From: Flavobacterium magnum
GTDB lineage: Bacteria; Bacteroidota; Bacteroidia; Flavobacteriales; Flavobacteriaceae
Reading direction: 5' to 3'
Length of the DNA stretch: 64,000 nucleotides
Assembly (NCBI RefSeq): GCF_003055625.1
Contig: NZ_CP028811.1
Span: 2,046,001 to 2,110,000, forward strand
The notes under the pieces are model-generated. The model did not search any database, had not been told where the DNA came from, and worked only from the letters and a program-made list of their open reading frames with translations. Positions 34,701-41,762 of the stretch are shown piece after piece. Every line of letters begins with the position of its first letter. The stretch's first letter is position 1. The position numbers were made by a program, and so were the translations under genes.

Positions 34701-36991
34701 CCACGGGCTGTACCGAGACCGGTACCCTGCACCTGACGGTGAGCCACACCGCGGCCCCGACGGCCACGGCGCAGTCGTTCTGCAGCGGCAGCATCTCGAG
34801 CCTTACGGCAGCGGGCACCGACATCAAATGGTACGCTTCCCCGACAGGAGGTACTGCCCTTGGCGCCGATACGGCCCTGGAGATGGGAACCTATTACGCC
34901 AGCCAGACCCTGGGCGGCTGCGAGAGCGACCGCACTGCGGTCAGCGTGACGGTACAGGTGGGCATGCCATCGGCAGCCTCACCTCAGACTTTCGTATGCG
35001 GGGCCAGGAGGACGAACCTCTCGGCCACGGGCACCACGCTGAGGTGGTACACCACACCTTCGGGCGGCACGGCCATGGCCTCCTCAGACCTTCTGGCCAG
35101 CGGCACCTATTACGTGACCCAGACCATCGACGGCTGCCAGAGCTCGAGAAGGGCCGTTGAGGTGATCGTCAATACGATCGCCGCACCGGTGTCAAACGAC
35201 CAGACCCATTGCTATAACGCTACGGTGGCCAACCTTACGGCCAGCGGCACCGACATCAGGTGGTATGCCACCGCCGCAGGCGGTACGGCACTGTCCACGG
35301 GCACGCAGCTTACTGCGGGCACCTACTACGCCTCACAGAAGACGGGCAGCTGCGAGAGCGCCAGGACGGCAGTCCTTGTGACGCTTTCGGGCCCTGCGCT
35401 TCCCGATGCGCCACAGGCACAGGCCTACAACTGCGGATCCAGGAGGACAAGCCTGGTGGCTACGGGCACGGGCCTTAAATGGTACACGTCGCCTATGGGC
35501 GGCACCCCGATGCTCTCCTCAGCGCAGCTCGTTACGGGCCCTTATTATGTGAGCCAGACCATCGACGGCTGTGAAGGCCCGAGGAGGGAAGTATCGGTGA
35601 CGATCCTGTACCCTTCGGCGCCGACCGCCTCCACGCAGTTCTTCTGCACGGCGGCTACGGTGGCAAACCTTTACGCTACGGGCAGCGGCATCAAGTGGTA
35701 TGCCTCTGAGACCGACACCACGCCGTTGGCATCGACTACCCCTTTGGTTACGGCTACCTATTACGCCTCACAGACCAATTCGATGATGTGCGAGAGCGCA
35801 CGCACGGCCGTAGAGGTGATCACGGGCGGCGCACCTATGCCTGAGGCGCCCTCACCGCAGACGTTCGTTTGCGGCACCAGGCGTCCAAGCCTTGCGGCTA
35901 CCGGCAGCGGGCTGGCGTGGTATACGGTACCGAGCGGCGGTACGGCACTGTCCTCTACGGCGGTGCTGTCCACGGGCACTTACTATGTGAGCCAGACCGT
36001 CAGCGGCTGCGTAAGCGGGCGCAGGGCGGTATCGGTTATCATCACCAACCCGTCGGCACCGGCTGCCACGGCGCAGGTATTGTGCTCGGGGTCTACGGTG
36101 GCCAACCTTGCGGCGGCCGGCACGTCCCTGAAATGGTACACGTCCCAGGCGGGCGGCACGGCACTGGCAACGGGGACGATACTTTCAGGCGGGACCTATT
36201 ACGTATCACAGTCGGTGGGCGGCTGCGAGAGCGACCGTACGGCGGTCAGCGTGACCATCAACACCGTGGCGATGCCTGATGCGCCCTCGCCGCAGGTCTT
36301 CAGCTGCAACGTGAAGCGCCCTGCCCTTACGGCTACGGGAACCAACCTGTTATGGTATACGGTGGCCACAGGCGGATCGGCGCTGCCCTCGACGGCGCAG
36401 CTCGCCACAGGCACCTATTACGTCTCCCAGACCATCGACGGCTGCACGAGTGCGCGCCGCGCGGTATCGGTGAGCGTGAATGCTACGGCGCCACCGGCGG
36501 TATCTGACCAGTCACTTTGCCAGGGCAAGCTGGTAAGCGACCTTGTGGCTACGGGCACGGCACTGAGGTGGTATGCCTCGGCGAGCGGCGGGACTTCCCT
36601 TGCGGGGTCTTCGCAGCTTACGGCGGGCACTTACTACGTATCGCAGACCCTCAACGGCTGCGAGAGCCTTCGGGCGGCGGCCAACGTGACGCTGATCTCG
36701 TGCATGGTCAGGATGCCTGAGATGGTACAGCAGGAAACGCTCTCTCAGGAGGCGGTGGCTGCAGGGTACGGCATCAGGATATTCCCGAACCCGACCTCGT
36801 CGCTACTCAACATCAGGTCGGATGGCGACTTCAGGGCCGAGCATGTGGTGATCCTGGATTCAGCCGGCAGGGTGGTCCTCGAGCAGAAGGGCACTGAGGT
36901 GATCGACGTGTCGCGCTTTGCGGCAGGGGTATACATCCTTCGGGCGACCTCGGGCGAGAGGCAATACCAGGCGAAATTCGTCAAGGAATAA
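28775..36991 (+). CDS. Giant type IX-secreted protein: RCC1 propeller, FN3, Ig-like repeats, type A tail
   Basis: From the ATG at 28775 the protein has 2,738 residues. After the signal peptide (MRTKITLLTFIALLLFSNGY) come seven RCC1-type repeats (about 28840-29890), each with IKTDGTLWAWG-like text, enough for one complete seven-bladed propeller. Then follow two copies of a PACSGSQETITVDAWAGEY-type domain (about 29910-30230 and 30540-30850) interleaved with five FN3 modules (30240-31990), a beta domain (31990-32370), one Ig-like module, a larger unnamed region (32600-33400), five more Ig-like modules, two Thr/Tyr-rich modules (34455-34745), nine alternating Ig-like modules and a type A sorting domain (36770-36991, RIFPNPTSSLLNI). 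Each Ig-like module carries a Cys pair. It is probably a surface adhesin; the ligand is unknown. Composition changes abruptly near 34,460. Confidence 0.93.
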   Translation: MRTKITLLTFIALLLFSNGYSQCWQSVAAGYESSAAIKTDGTLWTWGWNAFGQLGLGNTTNVTTPAKVGTATWKVVSVGSESTNSAYTMAIQTNGTLWGWGGNGNGELGIGNTVQQNSPVQVGTATNWKYVYAGLNHTIAIKTDGTMWAWGRNTYGQLGDGTTTNRLSPVQVGTDTNWKMATSGGSNTFALKTDGTLWACGDNAGYYGNGTTVNSNVPIQISAATDWQSISRTMGSILAIKTDGTLWAWGDNNFGELGIGSAAPVSYTPVQVGSSTWKSAYAAWGSSFGIKTDGTLWAWGDNAKGQLGDNTVVNKSSPVQIGTANDWASVGTGLSYTFGIKTDGSMSGWGANQIYQLGLGNTTEYHVPTAINCYSGCTTAVEGLYPTTTFTPACSGSQETITVDAWAGEYSNVNVLANRSYTFRSSVSTDFITITNAAATVIYVSGTTPVSWVSNNAEVIRYFLNTNASCGSQQTSRVRYVTCADLSCNTPGGLTAGSITGTSATISWTAASPAPASGYEYYYSDINTAPTTTASGSVSAGVLSKSLTGLTAGVRYYYWVRSKCSATISGNWVAGGSFVAQDNAPCLNGTQYPSTNFTPACTGSQETIVTNAWAGEYTVVNVVPNKKYTFRSSVGTDYISVVSSDGLTVYATGVTPVTWSSNAVSGTIKYYFHLSSGCGTQQTSRTRYITCEDACGQPSNVTVSNVSATSASVSWTAPAVAPGADYQYYLSTVATAPTPATAATAGTGSITTSLSLSDLTPSTTYYFWLRSRCSGNNTSDWTSGGAFTTPACELPSNITISNITAGSATLSWTPPSSLPAFGYQYYYSMSNTAPSASDAPSGSVSPSVSSVSINLLPSSTYFVWMRSRCGLSAYSNWVLVGSAVTFSCESVTNVSIRSVYEGFLVVEFDRPAEAPTGYDYYVSTSATEPTATTQETGAFYVSTVDEGYVFNLMSSTTYYVWMRSNCGSISRGPWISAGSATTLACVPPTSVSIGNVYSTTAEFNTTGYNSLQYYYNTTGVAPTASTASMGYAFSNPGTLQGLSPSTTYYLWVRSYCDTFAYSDWVAASPFTTDQGREIIGSFVNNTTGSTTSFNQSDSVTFTFSLVTPGYWTGAGNLYLWAQSYNEAQANMQPSPNNGTFNAPLPASALTANPNGTYSVTLNPVSSYFANQVNLGRLEFTIKNASGSKYSLPAYAVVVDPIPAPAASDQVFCSQVSVASLVATGSNIKWYTASSGGTALASDSLLTTGAYYASQTINGSESLARKKINVTVNTVSVTPASSEICGSEIQALTVNASINNPVRQLGSGVSTNTNYTPYQGYWGGARSQAVYTASELSALGLHSGSPINSIGYKVTSGTPIQLSNFTIKAGFTTVNVLEDFIQSPDYTVFTQASYVPQTGNGEIDYTLSTPLVWDGISNLLVETCYNNNNNGGTPVNNLNVESSEVATKLYKHVKVDNEPNICSRATIYEPAVRPNLRILSAPETMMTWSPVEGLYTDATATVPYVAGENRAVVYAKPSTFTVYTSTVVSPSCTIVNTASVDAHFTPAPESSKQYFCSGATVANLNAVGSNIKWYDAENNLLTSGTMLQTGLYFVTQTAHGCESTKAAVSVIINDTPAPAATAQSFCFEATVADLAATGTDLQWFDSENHVLALTDSIHTGTYYVSQTGHGCESPKTVVPVTIFNTAAPISADQEFCGTATVSELTAVGDNIRWYDGSNHIVSDSDVLQSGVYFVTQTQNGCESDRTMVIVTVNQTPAPAAESQTFCGVALVSDLNALGSGLRWYDAEDILLAPTDMLSTGTYYVSQSVAGCESEKTAVTVTVNSTPSASAADQAFCAGAIVADLIASGTDLRWYDNDHLLSSPDALLETGIYYVSQTAHGCESDMTPINVTINPSTTSEETATACDSYEWNGREYTESGDYTYEGVNAFGCTHTSTLHLTVNRSTTTDETATACGSYLWHGVTYTNSGDYTYSGTNATGCTETGTLHLTVSHTAAPTATAQSFCSGSISSLTAAGTDIKWYASPTGGTALGADTALEMGTYYASQTLGGCESDRTAVSVTVQVGMPSAASPQTFVCGARRTNLSATGTTLRWYTTPSGGTAMASSDLLASGTYYVTQTIDGCQSSRRAVEVIVNTIAAPVSNDQTHCYNATVANLTASGTDIRWYATAAGGTALSTGTQLTAGTYYASQKTGSCESARTAVLVTLSGPALPDAPQAQAYNCGSRRTSLVATGTGLKWYTSPMGGTPMLSSAQLVTGPYYVSQTIDGCEGPRREVSVTILYPSAPTASTQFFCTAATVANLYATGSGIKWYASETDTTPLASTTPLVTATYYASQTNSMMCESARTAVEVITGGAPMPEAPSPQTFVCGTRRPSLAATGSGLAWYTVPSGGTALSSTAVLSTGTYYVSQTVSGCVSGRRAVSVIITNPSAPAATAQVLCSGSTVANLAAAGTSLKWYTSQAGGTALATGTILSGGTYYVSQSVGGCESDRTAVSVTINTVAMPDAPSPQVFSCNVKRPALTATGTNLLWYTVATGGSALPSTAQLATGTYYVSQTIDGCTSARRAVSVSVNATAPPAVSDQSLCQGKLVSDLVATGTALRWYASASGGTSLAGSSQLTAGTYYVSQTLNGCESLRAAANVTLISCMVRMPEMVQQETLSQEAVAAGYGIRIFPNPTSSLLNIRSDGDFRAEHVVILDSAGRVVLEQKGTEVIDVSRFAAGVYILRATSGERQYQAKFVKE
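33402..34452 (+). repeat. Five tandem Ig-like modules (normal composition)
   Basis: Five modules of about 70 residues with the pattern QxFC...L.A.G..(I/L)(K/R)WYD...TGxYYVSQT..GCES. Their DNA has the base composition of the surrounding genome and has diverged freely, unlike the later set. Confidence 0.8.
34751..36703 (+). repeat. Nine Ig-like modules alternating A-B-A-B-A-B-A-B-A
   Basis: Each module is about 72 residues (217 nt). Type A has SGATVANL and GGCESxRTAV-like text (for example 34751, 35190, 35615); type B has FVCGxRRxxL and a paired RRAV or RREV ending. They strictly alternate, so the real repeat unit is about 434 nt, four and a half copies. All are clearly richer in G and C than the earlier modules. 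Confidence 0.85.
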
Positions 36992-37012
36992 TCAAAAAGT
37001 ATACAGATAAGG

Positions 37013-37040
37013 AAAACCGGGCATTGTTCCCGGTTTTTTT
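37013..37040 (+). terminator. Terminator after the giant gene
   Basis: AAAACCGGG (37013-37021) and CCCGGTTTT (37029-37037) form a perfect 9-bp stem with a 7-nt loop, followed by T residues. It lies 21 bp past the stop codon. Confidence 0.85.
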
Positions 37041-37205
37041 ATGGTGTATGGCAAGGTGGATGCGGTACGGGGCGGGAATCGGGAATTGGCGGATGCGCCT
37101 GCGGGCAACGCGGCGCCGCGCCAGCGATCGCAGCAAAGTGCCATGCACTGCGGAGTGCGCGGTCACGGTACGGCGACGGAGGAAGCCGTAACGGGAGGCG
37201 CCATA
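37041..37205. repeat. GC-rich hairpin-forming intergenic element
   Basis: About 165 bp of strikingly GC-rich, non-coding DNA between two convergent genes. It can fold as TGGCG (37087-37091) with CGCCA (37119-37123); the perfect hairpin GCACT-GCGG-AGTGC (37145-37158); and TACGGC (37169-37174) with GCCGTA (37185-37190). No open reading frame of note fills it. It resembles REP-like elements but no second copy is present in this window, so a dispersed-repeat status is a guess. Confidence 0.45.
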
Positions 37206-37217
37206 AAAAATGGAAAG

Positions 37218-37730
37218 TTATTCTGTTTTACGCAGGTACCAGTTGCCTTTATATTTTTTAAAATCGGCAAGGTCTTTTGGCGTGCTACCGTCGACTTTCC
37301 TCAGCAGGTTTGGTGCGTCCTGTGCTGCCGGATTGATGTAGACATTCCCGGAGGCATCGACTCCGATGACTTTAGCGTCATACTTCAGGAAGGCTTTTGA
37401 ATATTGCGCGATCTGTTGTTTGGTGAAATAAGGCTGGCAGTCCTTATCGGATTCTTTGATCAGGTGCTCATCAACGGCGGTGAGTTCTTTGGTCTTTGGG
37501 TAAACCGTGGCGATGTATGCAGGGCAGGAGAGGTCGAATTTTGCCACCATGAGCATCAAATTGGCAGTTTCGTCCCTTCCACGGTAGCCCACGTAGGTAT
37601 TTTTCAGCGCGGAGAAATCTACGGTGTCGTATTTTTTGATGGCCGCATCGATTTGAGTGAAGTCGGTTTCCTTATGGCAGGACCAAAGTAAGAGTCCGGC
37701 GGCGGCAAAAGCGATTTTCCTGACAGTCAT
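37218..37730 (-). CDS. Hypothetical lipoprotein
   Basis: A 170-residue lipoprotein with lipobox LLWSC (Cys17). No family is recognised. The mature part includes GYRGRDETANLMLMVAKFDL, a CPAYIATVYPKTKEL stretch and DASGNVYINPAAQDAPNLLR near the end. Two Cys (in LSCPAYI and KDCQPYF) could form a disulfide in the periplasm. It starts 1 bp from the stop of the upstream YCII gene and is the last of a three-gene operon on this strand. Function unknown. Confidence 0.75.
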   Translation of the reverse strand: MTVRKIAFAAAGLLLWSCHKETDFTQIDAAIKKYDTVDFSALKNTYVGYRGRDETANLMLMVAKFDLSCPAYIATVYPKTKELTAVDEHLIKESDKDCQPYFTKQQIAQYSKAFLKYDAKVIGVDASGNVYINPAAQDAPNLLRKVDGSTPKDLADFKKYKGNWYLRKTE

Positions 37731-37731
37731 T

Positions 37732-38187
37732 TTAGTATTTTTCTTTTGCTATTTTTTCGTGTAGTTCTGGAATTTGCTGCAGCGCTGCAGTGCAATAAAA
37801 CAAGGTGAATTCCGCCTCAAGGACATTGGCTTTTATTGCAGGGTCGTTTTCGGTTAATGCCTTGGCTTCTTCAATCGAGTCGACATTGAAGATGTAGATG
37901 CCACGGTAATTGCGATCGTTTTTACCGAATGGCCCCGCCACCGAAAGTTTACCGTCTGCCGCCATCTTGTTGATATTGGCCATGTGGCCTTCAAAAAGTG
38001 CTGTCATTTCCTGCTGCGAAGCGGAGGTATTACTGCCGGTCCTGAGCAGGCAAAAAACATATTTGCGCATACCATGCGAGTCTGCGTTGAGTTTTTTCGC
38101 AAGCGCTTCGTCATAAACCGGCTTGGATTCCTGGCAAAATGCCTGTAATGCGGTGCATGTGACGAGCAATAAAATTAATTTTTTCAT
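37732..38187 (-). CDS. Exported YCII-domain protein
   Basis: A 151-residue protein with a signal peptide (MKKLILLLVTCTALQAFCQ) before a YCII-related ferredoxin-like domain. The domain contains KYVFCLLRTGSNT, an ALFEGHMANINKMAADGKL helix with the conserved His, VAGPFG and YIFNVDSIEEAKALTENDP, the last being a strong YCII signature with the catalytic-type Asp. Most YCII proteins are cytoplasmic, so an exported one is somewhat unusual but seen in Bacteroidota. It sits between the outer-membrane barrel gene (9 bp upstream) and the lipoprotein (1 bp downstream). Function unknown. Confidence 0.9.
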   Translation of the reverse strand: MKKLILLLVTCTALQAFCQESKPVYDEALAKKLNADSHGMRKYVFCLLRTGSNTSASQQEMTALFEGHMANINKMAADGKLSVAGPFGKNDRNYRGIYIFNVDSIEEAKALTENDPAIKANVLEAEFTLFYCTAALQQIPELHEKIAKEKY

Positions 38188-38196
38188 TTCCGATCT

Positions 38197-39363
38197 TTAA
38201 AATAATTTGTAAGATGCGACCAATTGGACGGCGCCGTAACCAGCATCCCAAAAGGAATATACGATCATGCTTTGCATCGTGTTATACCTGACCTCGATAG
38301 CGTATTTGCCATAATTATAGCCCGCGCCGAAGAATAAATTGCCGCCTTTGCTCACGTCAAATTTAAATCCACGGTATTGTAATGCGGAGGAGAACGAAAA
38401 CCCCAGTGCGTAGCCGCCCGTGAGAAACAGGCGTGAAGGGTTCTTTAAGAACATGTAGTGTCGGACGCCGATCGGGATGTTCACGGCCTTATAATCCACG
38501 ATAAAAGGATTGACCGACGTTTCTTCGTATTTGAGATAGTGGTAGTTGGGATTCGCGAAAATGGCCCACTTACCATGGTTGTAAGGCAATATCGATTCAA
38601 CTTCGAATCCGAAGCCCGGCGAAGCATGCATTCCTGTACTGATGTCGACATTCTGGGCGTCGTTGACAAGCCGGACACCGGAAAAATTTACACCGCCCGT
38701 AACAGCAAGGTGTATGGCTGTCTTTGACGTTTCTTTCGTAACGGTGTGCGCGCTGCCGTTGTCGGCATAATATTTTTCGAATACCCTTACGAGGTCCTGT
38801 TGTTTGTATTGCAGGTGTTCGAAATCCTTCTGCGTGAGCCTGGCTGATTTCAATGAAGTGTAAAGCTGCTGCCTGAAGTAGTTGTTCTGAGCGATAGTGG
38901 AGGGGTCCAGCAAATAATCTTTAAAAATCAGCTGTTCCGGCGCACTGTTTTTATTGTATACAAAAAAGCGGACGTGGTCGCCTGCCTCGTAGGAAAGCAG
39001 GCTGATGTCGGCCTCAGTGACGTATTTAAGAAACACCGTCATTTCTTTAAATTCGGGCTGCTTTTCCTTGCTCAGGGCGTTGATGTTTTTAGAAGATTGG
39101 TCAATTTTTACCGTAAAACGTTCATAGAGGTCTCCCTGGTCTACACCGAACTTTGAAACCCGTTCGATCGTTGCCGTAGTGCTTTGTTGATCCGGACTTT
39201 GCTTGTATTGAAAGCTGGTGGGATTGTTGCGCCAGCCTTCGTCACGGATCAGGCAATTCGTTCGGACCCCATTGTTGTCAATGTAGAATCCCGGAACAAA
39301 CTCGATCTGCGCTATGGCCTGGTAACCAATCAGTACAAAAAAGAGTAAATATTTTCTCATCAT
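38197..39363 (-). CDS. Outer-membrane beta-barrel-type protein
   Basis: A 388-residue exported protein (signal peptide to about residue 18, GYQAIAQ). The N-terminal half is soluble and charged, with IEFVPGFYIDNNGVRTNCLI; the C-terminal half (about residues 215-388) has alternating polar/hydrophobic strands such as IHLAVTGGVNFSGVRLV and KGGNLFFGAGYNYGKYAIEV and ends in ASYKLF, a typical aromatic barrel end. It therefore probably forms an outer-membrane barrel of the OMP_b-brl type. It heads a three-gene operon with the YCII protein and a lipoprotein. Its transport or sensing role is unknown. Confidence 0.8.
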   Translation of the reverse strand: MMRKYLLFFVLIGYQAIAQIEFVPGFYIDNNGVRTNCLIRDEGWRNNPTSFQYKQSPDQQSTTATIERVSKFGVDQGDLYERFTVKIDQSSKNINALSKEKQPEFKEMTVFLKYVTEADISLLSYEAGDHVRFFVYNKNSAPEQLIFKDYLLDPSTIAQNNYFRQQLYTSLKSARLTQKDFEHLQYKQQDLVRVFEKYYADNGSAHTVTKETSKTAIHLAVTGGVNFSGVRLVNDAQNVDISTGMHASPGFGFEVESILPYNHGKWAIFANPNYHYLKYEETSVNPFIVDYKAVNIPIGVRHYMFLKNPSRLFLTGGYALGFSFSSALQYRGFKFDVSKGGNLFFGAGYNYGKYAIEVRYNTMQSMIVYSFWDAGYGAVQLVASYKLF

Positions 39364-39499
39364 GTTGTTTTTGGAAGCGTCAAAATAAAACTTTTTTCAG
39401 TTAGTTAGCACGGTTCGTCATCAAAATTCTACATTTCAGTCAGGAATTATTTTATAACACGCGATAACATCGCACATTTGTGGTACCAAAAAACAACTT

Positions 39500-41638
39500 A
39501 TGAGAACCATAATTACCATGTTCCTGCTGCTGCTCGCCGGAAGCGGTTTTGCGCAAACGAAAATTTCAGGTAAAGTCACGGATCCGAAAGGCAATCCGCT
39601 GCATGGCGCCAATGTCTTCCTAGACGGTACTTACGACGGTGCCACCACCGACACTGAGGGGAATTTCAATTTTACGACCACTGAAACCGGACCGGTTACA
39701 CTCAGGATCACTTACCTGGCGTTTACGCCTTATTCCGAAACTTTCGACGCTACGACTTATATCCCAAAGACATTTTCACTGAAAGAAAGCCTGAATTCGC
39801 TTGACACCGTCGTGATCAACGCGGGCACATTTGAAGCCGGGGACAAAGGCCGTGTGGCGGTCCTCAAGCCACTCGACATCGTGACGACCGCGGGTTCAGC
39901 CGGCGACATTGTGGCGGCATTGCAAACCCTGCCCGGCACGCAGACGGTAGGGGAGAGTGGCCGGCTTTTTGTGCGCGGCGGCGAGTCCGACGAGACCCAG
40001 ACGTTCGTTGATGGCTTGCGTGTGCCACAGCCTTATGGCGCGTCAGCTAACAATATCCCGACACGCGGCCGGTTTTCACCCTTTCTTTTCAGCGGGATTT
40101 CATTTTCTACCGGAGGGTATTCGGCAGAATATGGCGAAGCCCTTTCGAGCGTGCTGCTGTTGAATACAACTGATGATCCCGATCAGGAAAAGACCGATGT
40201 TTCGCTGATGACCGTTGGGCTGGGTGTAGGGAATACACAAATGTGGAAGAAAAGTTCGCTTAGCCTGAATGTTGCATTCATCGACCTCAGTGCGTACCAG
40301 GCAGCCGTGCCACAGGCGGTGGATTGGAACAGGCCATACCAATCGTTGTCAGGGGAGGCGGTTTACCGGTATCATTTTGAAAACAACGGACTGCTTAAAG
40401 TATATGGTGCCTTCGATGCGTCGCGATTCAGTTTGAATCAGGTCGACATCAACAAGCCTGAAAAGGTGCGCTTTGGCCTGGAAAACAACAATTTTTATTT
40501 CAATTCGGTTTACAAAGGTTATTTTGGAGACAATTGGCAGCTGACGGCCGGACTGAGCCACGGCCTCGGGCGCAACGACATCCGGATTGATGCGGATGAT
40601 GTAGATAACGTGGAGAACGCCACGCACCTGAAAATGAAACTGAAAAAGACTTTTTCGGAACACATTAAGTTGAATTTCGGGGCAGATTATTTCATTACTG
40701 CTTTCGATGAGCATTTTCAGCCATTCGGCGGTGTGCGCTACAGCACCGGTTACGATGCCAACATCGCCGCCGGATATGCTGAAGCCGATATACTTTTCAC
40801 CAAAAAATGGGCTGGTAAATTTGGTTTCCGTGCTTCGAATAATGATTACCTTGATCAATCGGCGATCATGCCCCGCGCATCGTTGGCTTATAAAGTCAGC
40901 AAATTCGGGACGCTGTCCGTTGCTTACGGTGACTTCGTGCAGGCGCCAAAACAGGAATACCTCAAATATTCCAGCCGCTTTGAAAACGAAAAAACCCAGC
41001 ATTATATACTGAATTACCAGTATGCGAGAAACGGGCAGACTTTCCGTGCGGAAACGTATTATAAAAAATATGACGACCTGGTGAAATTCACTTCGACCAC
41101 CTATAATAATGGCGGTTTTGGTTATGCCAAAGGGGTTGACGTGTTCTGGCGCGACAATAAGAATATTAAAAACCTGGAGTACTGGTTCTCTTATTCTTAC
41201 ATTGATACCCAACGGGATTACAGGGATTTTGCTTACGAAGTTACACCCAGCTTTGTCTCGAAACACACCGCATCACTGGTGACCAAATATTGGATCCAAA
41301 GCCTCAAATCGCAGGTGGGCTTTACGAACAGCTTCAATTCAGGCAGGCCGTACAACAACCCAAATGACGTCGGTTTCATGCAGGGGAAAACCAAGGCATA
41401 CAACAACCTGAGCCTGAGCTGGGCTTATCTGCTGAGCCAGCAAAAGATTTTGTATTTTTCGATATCGAATGTGCTGGGCACGCACAATGTGTTCGGGTAT
41501 GAGTATGCCAATGCGCCGGATGCTGACGGAACGTACCGCAGCCGCGCAATAACGCCCACCGCCGACCAGTTCTTTTTCGTTGGGTTTTTCTGGACCATCA
41601 GTAAGGATAAGAAAAGCAATCAGTTGGATAATTTGTAG
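39500..41638 (+). CDS. TonB-dependent receptor
   Basis: A 712-residue outer-membrane receptor. A signal peptide (ends FAQ, about residue 19) is followed by a carboxypeptidase-regulatory-like domain (about 20-100, KISGKVTDPKGNPLHGANVF), the plug domain (about 115-235, with LQTLPGTQTVGESGRLFVRG and GGYSAEYGEALSS) and a 22-strand barrel to the C-terminus. It should import a siderophore, sugar or other large solute using TonB energy. It has no SusD-like partner nearby, so it is not an obvious polysaccharide utilisation locus. The next gene is an exported TPR-like protein 124 bp downstream with its own -7 box. Confidence 0.94.
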   Translation: MRTIITMFLLLLAGSGFAQTKISGKVTDPKGNPLHGANVFLDGTYDGATTDTEGNFNFTTTETGPVTLRITYLAFTPYSETFDATTYIPKTFSLKESLNSLDTVVINAGTFEAGDKGRVAVLKPLDIVTTAGSAGDIVAALQTLPGTQTVGESGRLFVRGGESDETQTFVDGLRVPQPYGASANNIPTRGRFSPFLFSGISFSTGGYSAEYGEALSSVLLLNTTDDPDQEKTDVSLMTVGLGVGNTQMWKKSSLSLNVAFIDLSAYQAAVPQAVDWNRPYQSLSGEAVYRYHFENNGLLKVYGAFDASRFSLNQVDINKPEKVRFGLENNNFYFNSVYKGYFGDNWQLTAGLSHGLGRNDIRIDADDVDNVENATHLKMKLKKTFSEHIKLNFGADYFITAFDEHFQPFGGVRYSTGYDANIAAGYAEADILFTKKWAGKFGFRASNNDYLDQSAIMPRASLAYKVSKFGTLSVAYGDFVQAPKQEYLKYSSRFENEKTQHYILNYQYARNGQTFRAETYYKKYDDLVKFTSTTYNNGGFGYAKGVDVFWRDNKNIKNLEYWFSYSYIDTQRDYRDFAYEVTPSFVSKHTASLVTKYWIQSLKSQVGFTNSFNSGRPYNNPNDVGFMQGKTKAYNNLSLSWAYLLSQQKILYFSISNVLGTHNVFGYEYANAPDADGTYRSRAITPTADQFFFVGFFWTISKDKKSNQLDNL

Positions 41639-41719
41639 TCAACACACGCTGACTTTCCGGTTCATCATCAAAAAGCGACAGTTCAGTCACCATTAATTTT
41701 AAATCAGCGATTGCGCATT

Positions 41720-41727
41720 TACATTTG
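41720..41727 (+). promoter_or_regulatory. Likely -7 box for the exported TPR-like gene
   Basis: TACATTTG matches TAnnTTTG and lies 35 bp upstream of the ATG at 41763. The -33 region is only TTTT-like, so this promoter is weaker than the others listed. Confidence 0.45.
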
Positions 41728-41762
41728 CATCATACAATAACAACCATTTAAAAATCAACATC

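Noticed and set aside
34751..36703. Regular repeats that might be read as a CRISPR array
   Set aside because: The repeats are 217-434 nt, diverged and continuously coding within one frame, with no spacers or cas genes.
40349..41266. 305-codon frame antisense to the TonB-dependent receptor
   Set aside because: The receptor frame is intact with all domains; the antisense product has no signal, domain or motif.
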